Assembly: GCA_915069725.1 (NCBI GenBank)
Contig: CAJZFF010000142.1
Coordinates: 1 to 5,800 of the forward strand
Source: an uncultured Actinomyces sp.
GTDB taxonomy: Bacteria > Actinomycetota > Actinomycetes > Actinomycetales > Actinomycetaceae
Direction: 5' to 3'
Length of the DNA: 5,800 bases
Shown: in pieces, positions 1 through 5,561 of the stretch
Layout: every line of letters begins with the position of its first letter
Position numbering within the stretch: position 1 is the stretch's first letter
Translations under genes and position numbers: made by a program
The notes under the pieces: model-generated
The model's input: only the letters and a program-made list of their open reading frames with translations
Database searches by the model: none
Told to the model about the DNA's origin: nothing

Positions 1-623
1 GCGGCGTCCTCGCCTTCGAGTGCGCCCGGCAGCTCATTGAGACCGGGGCCGAGGTGTGCTCCCTGGCACTGATCGATCCGATCATGCCGAACACTCCCGC
101 GTGGCGCGCCATCGAGACGGAGAACATTGAGGGCTATGACTTCGACCTGGTGGCTCTGGTACTGATCGCGAACGCCCTCGGTGAACGCTGGGACGTGCGG
201 GAGAGCATCTCTCACGAGCAGCTCATCGGCACGGAGCCGCGGGCCAGGATCGAGACGGTCTCCCGCCACCTTCGGGCTGGTGCTACGAAGGAGCGCACTC
301 TGGAGGAGATCGAGGAGCTCGTGAAGGCCAACCACCGGGTCATCACGCAGAACAACGCCGCGCTCGAGAACTATCTTCCGCGTGCACTGGGCGCAGATGT
401 TCCGACCCTCATGCTTCGCGCGTCCCAGGGACAGGTCGGACCGGACAATCCCAATCAGATGCCCGTGGTCGGGCGTCTGCGCGAGGATCCGTCCAACGGT
501 TTCGCCCCTTACGCGGGTGGAGACCTGACCATCGACGAGGTGGATGCCGATCACTTCACTATATGCGATCAACAGCACATTTCCGAGGTCGCCCGGGCGG
601 TGAAGAGTTTCTGGTCTCTCTGA
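1..623 (+). CDS. C-terminal part of a chain-releasing thioesterase (type I TE of an NRPS/PKS), 5' end outside window
   Basis: This is an alpha/beta-hydrolase thioesterase that would release the finished chain from the last carrier protein by hydrolysis or cyclisation. The frame is open from base 3, giving 206 residues before TGA at 621-623. It starts with GVLAFECARQL, the helix that normally follows a GHSxGG nucleophile elbow, so the catalytic Ser should lie about two codons left of base 3. Asp25 (LALIDP) lies 27 residues after that inferred Ser, the same spacing as Ser80-Asp107 in the surfactin thioesterase. His184 in DADHFT is the likely catalytic His. A helical lid is seen at about 65-125, with VKANH before NYLPR as in type I TEs. 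An internal GTG (base 54) can be read as a start, but the homology runs through it, so the gene is truncated by the window edge. Whether the missing part is an NRPS or a PKS module cannot be seen. Codons near the 3' end turn AT-richer, including a rare ATA at 561. Confidence 0.85.
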   Translation, partial: GVLAFECARQLIETGAEVCSLALIDPIMPNTPAWRAIETENIEGYDFDLVALVLIANALGERWDVRESISHEQLIGTEPRARIETVSRHLRAGATKERTLEEIEELVKANHRVITQNNAALENYLPRALGADVPTLMLRASQGQVGPDNPNQMPVVGRLREDPSNGFAPYAGGDLTIDEVDADHFTICDQQHISEVARAVKSFWSL

Positions 624-667
624 GTCGTCGACGATCACATCCTTTCCCGTCCTATCGCTCAATATGC

Positions 668-673
668 AAGGAG
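668..673 (+). promoter_or_regulatory. Ribosome binding site of the flavin monooxygenase gene
   Basis: AAGGAG lies four bases before ATG at 678. The spacing is slightly short, but it is the only good Shine-Dalgarno match in the 54-base gap after the thioesterase and it fixes the start. No promoter is evident in the gap, so transcription probably continues from upstream. Confidence 0.7.
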
Positions 674-677
674 CATC

Positions 678-1787
678 ATGAAGTTGTCGATCTATTTCTT
701 CTCAACCGATGACGACATTCCCAGCGAGGAGCGTTATGAGTTTCTTTTCACTGTTGCCGAGCATGCGGATCACGCTGGTTATCACGCATTGTGGACGCCG
801 GAACGACATTTCCAGGAATTTGGGGGGAGTTACCCGAATCCTGCCGTCCTCAGCGCCGGCCTGAGCCGCGTGACCCGTCGCATCGCGCTGCGGGCAGGGT
901 GCATCGTCCTGCCGCACTACCACCCCGCGCGCGTGGTCGAGGACTGGGCTTTGGTCGACCAGCTCTCCGGCGGCCGCGCCGGCGTGTGCCTGGCCACCGG
1001 ATGGCACAAGGGCGACTTCGTCTTCTACCCCGAGCACTACCAGGACCGGAGGGAATACACCTTTAACCAGGTCAAGACGCTGCGTGACCTCTGGAAGGGG
1101 AAGAGCGTCACCTTCCCGGGGCCGCAGGGCGAGGAACTGACAGTGCGGACATTCCCGCGTCCGCTCCAGCCGGAGATGCCGTTGTGGATGGTCCACAGCA
1201 CCAATCCGGAGACGTGGGTCACCGCGGGGGAGCTTGGTCTGAATGTTCTCTCGCTGCTCGATAACTGGGATCGCCTGGAGCACAGCATCCAGGCCTACCG
1301 CGCCGCCCGGGAGGGCGCTGGTCACGATCCCGAGGCGGGTGTGGTCACGCTCGGTCTGCACACCTTCGTCGGCTCGGACGATGAGATCGTGCGCGAGCTG
1401 GTTCGGAGTCCGCTAGCCGGGTACCTGTCCTCCTTCCTCAAGCAGCGGGGCGGAGATGCTGCTCTGCACGGTGAGTCGAAGTCCATCAGCGACGCGGAGC
1501 GGCAGTTGCTCGTGGACAACGTCTTCGAGGACATGTTCGAGAACCGGGCGTTGCTCGGCACCCCGGAACGATGCATCTCGATGATCGAGAGGGTGAAGGC
1601 GATCGGAGTGAATGAGGTGGCGTGCCTCCTCGACTTCGGCCTGCCGTTCACCACAGTGCTCGAGGGTCTCCCGAAGCTGGATGAGGTCCTTGCTGCGGTC
1701 GGCGATGCTGGCGAGGAGCCGGGCTCCGTGCGGCGCGACCTCGCTCCCGCCGGTGGGCTGGGGTACTACGCGACGCGGAGGCGGTGA
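678..1787 (+). CDS. Stand-alone luciferase-like flavin-dependent monooxygenase, MupA/Atu3640 (TIGR04020-like) family
   Basis: A 369-residue TIM-barrel enzyme expected to use reduced FMN and O2 to oxidise a substrate in the cytoplasm. It resembles the luciferase-like monooxygenase group of natural-product clusters, which occurs both as free proteins and as domains inside NRPS/PKS enzymes. Visible family blocks are the N-terminal strand MKLSIYFFS, WTPERHF with FGGSYPNP at 39-55, VVEDWALVDQLSGGR at 86-100, ATGWH at 106-110, a PRPLQPEMPLWM stretch near 160-171, NPETW at 176-180 and LHTFVG at 228-232. The barrel seems to end near residue 340. The last 25 or so residues are low in similarity to anything I recognise and are probably a tail. 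It follows the thioesterase by 54 bases on the same strand, so oxidation of an assembly-line intermediate or product is inferred; the substrate is unknown. No flavin reductase is present here. The first 55 codons have about 56% G/C in third position, against about 93% for the next 55. The gene converges on the type II thioesterase with only 15 bases between stops. Confidence 0.88.
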   Translation: MKLSIYFFSTDDDIPSEERYEFLFTVAEHADHAGYHALWTPERHFQEFGGSYPNPAVLSAGLSRVTRRIALRAGCIVLPHYHPARVVEDWALVDQLSGGRAGVCLATGWHKGDFVFYPEHYQDRREYTFNQVKTLRDLWKGKSVTFPGPQGEELTVRTFPRPLQPEMPLWMVHSTNPETWVTAGELGLNVLSLLDNWDRLEHSIQAYRAAREGAGHDPEAGVVTLGLHTFVGSDDEIVRELVRSPLAGYLSSFLKQRGGDAALHGESKSISDAERQLLVDNVFEDMFENRALLGTPERCISMIERVKAIGVNEVACLLDFGLPFTTVLEGLPKLDEVLAAVGDAGEEPGSVRRDLAPAGGLGYYATRRR

Positions 1788-1802
1788 TGCCGACGGGGCT
1801 TC

Positions 1803-2582
1803 TCACCAGGGGGTCGTGCGGGTGACGAGCTCGTCGACGATCACCTCGGTGACCTGTCGGGGGCGAGTTTGCGTATAGAAGTGTCCGCCGTCCGGCAGGA
1901 TCGTGACAGTCGTACTGCCCCTGGTCAACTCGCTCCAGGCGTGCAGCTCGGAGGCGGTGGTGGTCGGGTCGTCCGATGCCCCCAGAACGAGCAGATCCGT
2001 TCCTGCGGGAAGACGACGCCCGAACCGGTAGCGTTCGAGGATCGACATGTCACCGCGTAGTGCGGGGAGGAAGACTTCTCGCAGTTCGAGGTTGCCCAGG
2101 AGAGCCTCCGGGATCCCGCCGTACCGCTCGTGCAGGGCGGTGAGGAGAGCATCGTCGTCGAGTTCATGGATGCCGGAGCGCCGACCAGCGCGGTGCGGCG
2201 CGGCCCGGCCCGAGACAACGAGGAGCTCGGGTCGGGCTGCGCTGCACCGGGTGCCCAGCCAGCAGGCCAGTTCGTAGCCGATGAGTGCGCCCAGGCTGTG
2301 GCCGAAGAGGGCGAACGGCTCCTGCACACGAGCTGACACGGCTGGCCCCAGGCGGCTGATCACCTCGTCCATGGATGTCAGCGGGGACTCGCTGATCCGG
2401 GACTCGCGCCCAGGCAGGGTGATTCCGACGAGGTCAATCCACGGGGGGAGCAGCGCGGCCCAGCGGGCGTAGACGGAGGCTCCAGCACCGGCGTGGGGCA
2501 GGCACACGAGGGTGATCTGCCCGACCTGGTCGACGGCGTTGCGCCAGTTCGTGAACCAGGCGTCGTCGGTTCGCTCTCGCAT
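1803..2582 (-). CDS. Type II (editing) thioesterase of NRPS/PKS clusters
   Basis: A free-standing alpha/beta-hydrolase of 259 residues, the usual size for type II thioesterases. These remove wrong or stalled acyl groups from carrier-protein phosphopantetheine arms. Motifs in order: CLPHAGAGAS at 28-36 (oxyanion-hole region), LPGRESR at 56-62, the nucleophile elbow GHSLGA with Ser96, a lid region around 135-185, GASDDP at 201-206 with the candidate catalytic Asp, and DGGHF with His234. The frame stays open upstream to 2792, but that stretch overlaps the permease gene and does not resemble the family. ATG at 2582 is chosen because it has GGAG nine bases upstream (2592-2595) and gives a normal N-terminus. 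It starts 53 bases after the permease stop and is very likely the last gene of the exporter operon. Its presence supports the view that the left-hand thioesterase belongs to a thiotemplate assembly line. Confidence 0.9.
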   Translation of the reverse strand: MRERTDDAWFTNWRNAVDQVGQITLVCLPHAGAGASVYARWAALLPPWIDLVGITLPGRESRISESPLTSMDEVISRLGPAVSARVQEPFALFGHSLGALIGYELACWLGTRCSAARPELLVVSGRAAPHRAGRRSGIHELDDDALLTALHERYGGIPEALLGNLELREVFLPALRGDMSILERYRFGRRLPAGTDLLVLGASDDPTTTASELHAWSELTRGSTTVTILPDGGHFYTQTRPRQVTEVIVDELVTRTTPW

Positions 2583-2635
2583 CAGCGCCAGCTCCGCGGC
2601 TCGGCGGCAGGGTACGTCGCTCGCATCCTCGACGA

Positions 2636-3466
2636 TCAGTCGTGGAGGTCTCGGCGGGTGAAGAACAGGTACCCGATGACGAAGAGCACGACGGAGAACC
2701 CGCAGAGCAGAGCGATGCCGCCCCAGCCGTGCCCGGTGGTCAGCGGGTCGTCGCCGAACGCCCAGTGATAAGGCGAGAGCTTCGACAGCCACTCCAGGGA
2801 GGTGCTCGTCTTAGCGACCGCGTCGAAGACGTAGGCGGCCACGCAGACGGCTGCGCCCGCGCCGATGGCCCAGTTCTGCCGACCGCTCATGGCCCCCACG
2901 GTCAGCGCGGTGACGCCGCACGCGAGGGCGAGCGCGCCCCAGGCGATCGTGGCGGTGAGGGCGTTGCCCACCGAGAGCGAGAGCTTTGACGGGCCGTTGA
3001 GCACCAGGAGGCCCACGATGGTGGTGGCGCACAGGACCAGCGCCCGAGCCACGAGGGTGACCAGGCTCTCCAGGGCGTACTGGCCCCGCCCCACGGCGTG
3101 TGACATCGTCAGCTCCAGCCGCCCGGACTCCTCCGCCCCGGCGATGAATTGCGAGCCCCAGACGATGCAGGCCATGGCGGCGATCAGGAAGCCGAGCAGG
3201 CCGAAGTAGGTCGCCTGGGTGTAGCCGGCGCCCGTGGCGATCCTGTCGAGTCCTAGAGCTCCGGACATCTGCTGGGGCAGCGAATCGATCATGTCGCTGA
3301 CCTGGGGCGTCTGGACGTTCGGATAGACGGGCAGGTAGAGGAGGAGCACCACGGCAAGACCGAGGGACCAGCCGATCAGTCCGCGGATGCCGCTGCGCAG
3401 CTGCCAGCGCAGGATCGGGAATGCAGCCGAGCGGTCGTCGGCGGTTCGTGCGGTCGAGGTCGTCAT
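2636..3466 (-). CDS. ABC-2 type exporter permease, six membrane helices
   Basis: An integral membrane protein of 276 residues, the transmembrane half of an ABC-2 type exporter. After a polar N-terminus, hydrophobic segments can be read at about 30-48, 86-108, 136-157, 168-192, 199-217 and 249-269. Between the second and third lies GAEESGRLELTMSHAVGR, a cytoplasmic stretch typical of this permease family. The protein ends in the charged tail RRDLHD. Its ATG overlaps the stop of the ATPase gene (TCAT on the plus strand, ATGA on the coding strand), so the two are probably translationally coupled. Only a weak GGTGA Shine-Dalgarno match lies about eight bases upstream, which fits coupling. It likely works with the adjacent ATPase to export the cluster product or confer self-resistance. 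The cargo cannot be told from sequence. Confidence 0.88.
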   Translation of the reverse strand: MTTSTARTADDRSAAFPILRWQLRSGIRGLIGWSLGLAVVLLLYLPVYPNVQTPQVSDMIDSLPQQMSGALGLDRIATGAGYTQATYFGLLGFLIAAMACIVWGSQFIAGAEESGRLELTMSHAVGRGQYALESLVTLVARALVLCATTIVGLLVLNGPSKLSLSVGNALTATIAWGALALACGVTALTVGAMSGRQNWAIGAGAAVCVAAYVFDAVAKTSTSLEWLSKLSPYHWAFGDDPLTTGHGWGGIALLCGFSVVLFVIGYLFFTRRDLHD

Positions 3467-4386
3467 GAGGGGGTCACCGTGCTTTCGTAGAGTTCCAGGA
3501 CGGATTCCTCGAGGTCCGGCTCCTCGAGGGTGAGATCGTGAATCGTGTAGTGGGAGAGGGTTTTGATCAGGGAGTCCGGTTCGCCGCGCAGCAGGCCCGA
3601 CACCTGGACCATGGACTGGCCGATCTCGCGGACCTCCAGCTCGGTCAGCTCCGGGTGCTTCTCGAGCTGGGAGCGAAGGGACCGCGCGTCGGTGCCGGTG
3701 ACTACCGTGCGCAGGCGTGAGGCGCCGGTGATGCGGAGCGAGGCGATGTCCCCCTCCGCCACGATCGTGCCGTGCGCAAGAACTGCTGCGGCGTCTGCCG
3801 TGTGTTGAATCTCACCGAGAATATGGGAGCTGAGGAGCACGGTCTGACCATTGTTCTGCGCTTCGCGGATGAGGTTGAGGAACTCATGCTGCATCAATGG
3901 ATCGAGGCCGCTGGTGGGCTCATCGAGAATCAGCAGCTCGGGTTGGTGCATGAAGGCCTGGATCAGTCCGAGTTTCTGACGATTTCCCTTCGACAAATCG
4001 CGTACGGGCCTGTGGAGGTCGAGATCCAGGCGCTCGGCGAGCGATTCCACCGCGCCGGGCGCGACGGTGCCGCTGATGCTCTTGAAATGATCCAGCACCG
4101 ACTCCCCGCTGCTCCGTTCCGTCAACTTGATCTCTCCCGGGAGATACCCGATGCGCCGGCGCAGCTCGGGTTTGGCCTTCTGCGGTGCGCGGCCGAGAAC
4201 GGTGATTGTGCCGTTGGTGGGGCGGATGATGTCGACGAGCATGCGCAGCGTCGTGGACTTGCCGGCGCCGTTGGGGCCGATCAGACCATAAATGGTTCCG
4301 CGTTTGACGGTGAGGTCTATACCGCGGACGGCGTGAACATCACCGAACCGCTTGTGCAGTCCTCGTGTTTCGATCAGTGCTTCCAT
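3463..4386 (-). CDS. ABC transporter ATP-binding protein (DrrA/CcmA-like) of the exporter
   Basis: A 307-residue cytoplasmic ATPase that powers the adjacent permease. Motifs: Walker A GPNGAGKST at 37-45, Q-loop region IGYLPGE at 79-85, signature LSKGNRQ at 131-137 (a variant of LSGGQ), Walker B LLILDEP at 151-157 followed by TSGLDP, and the switch His188 in LLSSH. About 90 residues after the nucleotide-binding domain (roughly 218-307) form the C-terminal extension common in drug-export ATPases of this group. The Q-loop position shows Gly-Glu where many ABC proteins have Gln, which as far as I recall is usual in this subfamily. The frame is open up to 4590, but the extra 68 residues are Pro/Arg-rich and unlike the family. 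ATG at 4386 has a strong Shine-Dalgarno and is directly followed by the typical MEALIETRGLHKRFG. It is the first gene of the operon with permease and type II thioesterase. Confidence 0.9.
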   Translation of the reverse strand: MEALIETRGLHKRFGDVHAVRGIDLTVKRGTIYGLIGPNGAGKSTTLRMLVDIIRPTNGTITVLGRAPQKAKPELRRRIGYLPGEIKLTERSSGESVLDHFKSISGTVAPGAVESLAERLDLDLHRPVRDLSKGNRQKLGLIQAFMHQPELLILDEPTSGLDPLMQHEFLNLIREAQNNGQTVLLSSHILGEIQHTADAAAVLAHGTIVAEGDIASLRITGASRLRTVVTGTDARSLRSQLEKHPELTELEVREIGQSMVQVSGLLRGEPDSLIKTLSHYTIHDLTLEEPDLEESVLELYESTVTPS

Positions 4387-4392
4387 AGGGCT

Positions 4393-4399
4393 CTCCTCC
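4393..4399 (-). promoter_or_regulatory. Strong ribosome binding site of the ABC ATPase gene
   Basis: On the minus strand GGAGGAG ends six bases before ATG at 4386. This is the best Shine-Dalgarno match in the window. It decides the ATPase start against the upstream in-frame ATG at 4590. Confidence 0.8.
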
Positions 4400-4628
4400 G
4401 CCTGGGCAGGCTCATGAGACGTGGTGGTGGGTACCCCGTCGGACAGACCGCAGGGACTTGGAGAAGTCGCGGCTCGTACGGGGTCTTCAGGGTCTTCGGT
4501 GTACTGACACGGGCACGAGCCCGCCGGGCGAGGACGAGGGGGAGCAACCACAACCTCGTCCGCCAGGGAACCGCGCCGCCGCACTATCATCTACCACCAC
4601 CGGCCCGTCGCACCAGCCCCCGACCGTG

Positions 4629-4648
4629 GTGTTCACCACCGTGAACAC
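4629..4648. promoter_or_regulatory. Perfect 8-4-8 inverted repeat, candidate operator
   Basis: GTGTTCAC-CACC-GTGAACAC is a perfect 20-base dyad in the divergent spacer, about 180 bases before the decarboxylase start and 240 bases before the ATPase start. A second dyad, GTGGTG-TT-CACCAC at 4626-4639, overlaps it. The size and symmetry fit an operator for a homodimeric repressor, for example of the TetR or MarR type. The segment GTTCACCACCG at 4631-4641 also resembles one 11-base unit of the Streptomyces PhoP box, but the adjacent unit does not match. The binding protein is unknown. Confidence 0.5.
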
Positions 4649-4662
4649 ACCTCATGCGATGG

Positions 4663-4690
4663 TTGACGTCACGTAGGCGCACATGACAAT
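4663..4690 (+). promoter_or_regulatory. Possible sigma-70-type promoter downstream of the palindrome
   Basis: TTGACG at 4663-4668 matches five of six bases of the -35 consensus. GACAAT at 4685-4690 matches four of six of the -10 consensus after a 16-base spacer, and an AT-rich AATAAAA follows. It points to the decarboxylase gene, about 115 bases away. The TGACGTCA inside is also a perfect 8-base palindrome. This is a pattern match only. Confidence 0.3.
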
Positions 4691-4798
4691 AAAAGGTTCT
4701 CAGGGTCGGAGGCGCCAGGGCACTCCGCCCGGGAATGATGATCTCGCCCATGTGATCCCATGCCCGGCACGGCAGTTCCTCGGCGAACCCGCGGCCCC

Positions 4799-4804
4799 TA
4801 CCCT
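4799..4804 (+). promoter_or_regulatory. Likely -10 element of a leaderless promoter for acetolactate decarboxylase
   Basis: TACCCT (form TANNNT) is followed by six bases and then ATG at 4811, so the predicted transcription start falls on or next to the A of the start codon. There is no Shine-Dalgarno sequence before this ATG. This arrangement is typical of leaderless actinobacterial genes. The -35 region, around TTCCTC at 4776-4781, is poor. Confidence 0.55.
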
Positions 4805-4810
4805 GACACC

Positions 4811-5545
4811 ATGACGTCTCCGCAGCCGCACACCGTCACCCGCCACGAGATCTTCCAGTCCAGCCTCATCACGGCCCTGGCCCAGGGCGTCTACGACGAT
4901 GAGATGAAGCTGGCCGAGCTGTTGGGCCACGGCTCCTTCGGCATCGGCACCTTCAACGGGCTCGACGGCGAGATGGTGATCCTGGGCGGCGCCTGCTACC
5001 GGCTGCGCGGCGACGGGTCGGTGAGCATGCCGGACCTGAGCGAGCGCACGCCGTACGCCGTCGTGACGAACTTCGTGCCGACCCTCCGCCAGGACGTGGA
5101 CGGCGGACTCAGCCGCCAGGAGTTCTCAGAGATCATCGACGCTCTCGTACCGAGCTCGAACTACATGTACGCACTGCGGCTGACGGGCCGCTTCGCATGG
5201 GCAAGCGCCCGGACCGTCGTCAAGCAGGAGCGCCCCTATCGGCCTCTGATCGAGGCCACCGGCGGCGAAGAGGTGGTCCGGCACGAGGACTTCGAGGGAA
5301 CCGTCGCCGGTTTTCGCACGCCCCTGTATGAGCAGGGGATCTCCGTGGCCGGCTGCCACGCCCACGTCATTGACGAGGACCGCAGCTGGGGCGGCCATCT
5401 TGTGGACTTCGAACTGACCCGGGGCGTCGCGGAGCTCTGCCTGGGCACCGACTTCCGGCTGAGACTGCCGCTGACCGAGGAGTTCGAAGAGGCGGATCTG
5501 AGCGAGGATATGAGCGAGGAGCTCCGGCAAGCCGAGCATCACTGA
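4811..5545 (+). CDS. budA: Alpha-acetolactate decarboxylase
   Basis: Converts (S)-2-acetolactate to (R)-acetoin and CO2, drawing acetolactate away from valine/leucine synthesis into overflow acetoin/butanediol metabolism. The 244-residue protein has no signal peptide, so it should be cytosolic. Recognisable blocks: GHGSFGIGTFNGLDGEMVIL at 39-58, YAVVTNF at 82-88, and GCHAHVIDEDRSWGGHLVDF at 181-200. Compared with the Brevibacillus brevis enzyme as I remember it, a constant offset of 11 places Zn ligands at His183, His185 and His196, and active-site residues at Thr47, Glu54, Arg134 and the C-terminal Glu242. All are present, so the enzyme should be active. ATG at 4811 is preferred over the in-frame ATG at 4760 because a leaderless -10 fits it and the intervening 17 residues look unrelated to the family. 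The gene diverges from the exporter operon, with no obvious functional tie. Bacillus homologues are called alsD. Confidence 0.93.
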   Translation: MTSPQPHTVTRHEIFQSSLITALAQGVYDDEMKLAELLGHGSFGIGTFNGLDGEMVILGGACYRLRGDGSVSMPDLSERTPYAVVTNFVPTLRQDVDGGLSRQEFSEIIDALVPSSNYMYALRLTGRFAWASARTVVKQERPYRPLIEATGGEEVVRHEDFEGTVAGFRTPLYEQGISVAGCHAHVIDEDRSWGGHLVDFELTRGVAELCLGTDFRLRLPLTEEFEEADLSEDMSEELRQAEHH

Positions 5546-5561
5546 GCCGGGCCGCACCGGC
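5546..5561 (+). terminator. Short GC hairpin directly after the decarboxylase stop
   Basis: GCCGG at 5546-5550 can pair with CCGGC at 5557-5561 across a six-base loop, beginning at the base after TGA. There is no T-run, and five pairs is short. It could be a weak actinobacterial terminator or chance in GC-rich DNA. Confidence 0.25.

Larger units (their letters stand above)
4387..4810. other. Divergent intergenic region between exporter operon and acetolactate decarboxylase
   Basis: About 420 bases without a supportable gene. Frames open across it are extensions or shadows of neighbours and resemble no protein I know. It must carry the promoter of the minus-strand exporter operon. Weak -10-like hexamers for that direction (GATGAT, GATAGT) lie in 4583-4593, with no convincing -35, which would leave a leader of roughly 190 bases. 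Short hairpins such as CGGGC-ACGA-GCCCG near 4510-4523 fall inside that leader. The stretch at about 4630-4695 is less G/C-rich than its surroundings and contains a perfect inverted repeat and a TTGACG hexamer, listed separately. No regulator gene lies in the window. Confidence 0.6.

Noticed and set aside
625..638. 14-base identity TCGTCGACGATCAC shared with 1831-1844, considered as a paired attachment or regulatory repeat
   Set aside because: The second copy is within the type II thioesterase coding sequence (VIVDE), and TCG/GAC/GAT-rich strings are common in such genomes. Nothing outside the 14 bases is shared.
702..1361. Minus-strand frame of 219 codons across the monooxygenase
   Set aside because: It is antisense to a clear family member, with Pro/Arg/Val-rich sequence and no motif.
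2583..2792. N-terminal extension of the type II thioesterase to an upstream start at 2792
   Set aside because: The extra 70 residues are Arg/Pro-rich antisense-like sequence overlapping the permease gene by over 150 bases. The ATG at 2582 has a ribosome binding site and gives the usual family length.
4387..4590. Longer ABC ATPase starting at 4590
   Set aside because: The 68 extra residues are low-complexity and unlike any ABC ATPase N-terminus, while GGAGGAG precedes the ATG at 4386.
3772..4644. Plus-strand frame of 290 codons opposite the ABC ATPase
   Set aside because: It lies antisense to a gene with all ABC motifs in order. Its translation shows no domain, and long antisense frames are expected in GC-rich DNA.
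4760..4810. Decarboxylase start at ATG 4760
   Set aside because: There is no ribosome binding site, the added 17 residues lie outside the family alignment as I recall it, and a leaderless promoter fits ATG 4811.
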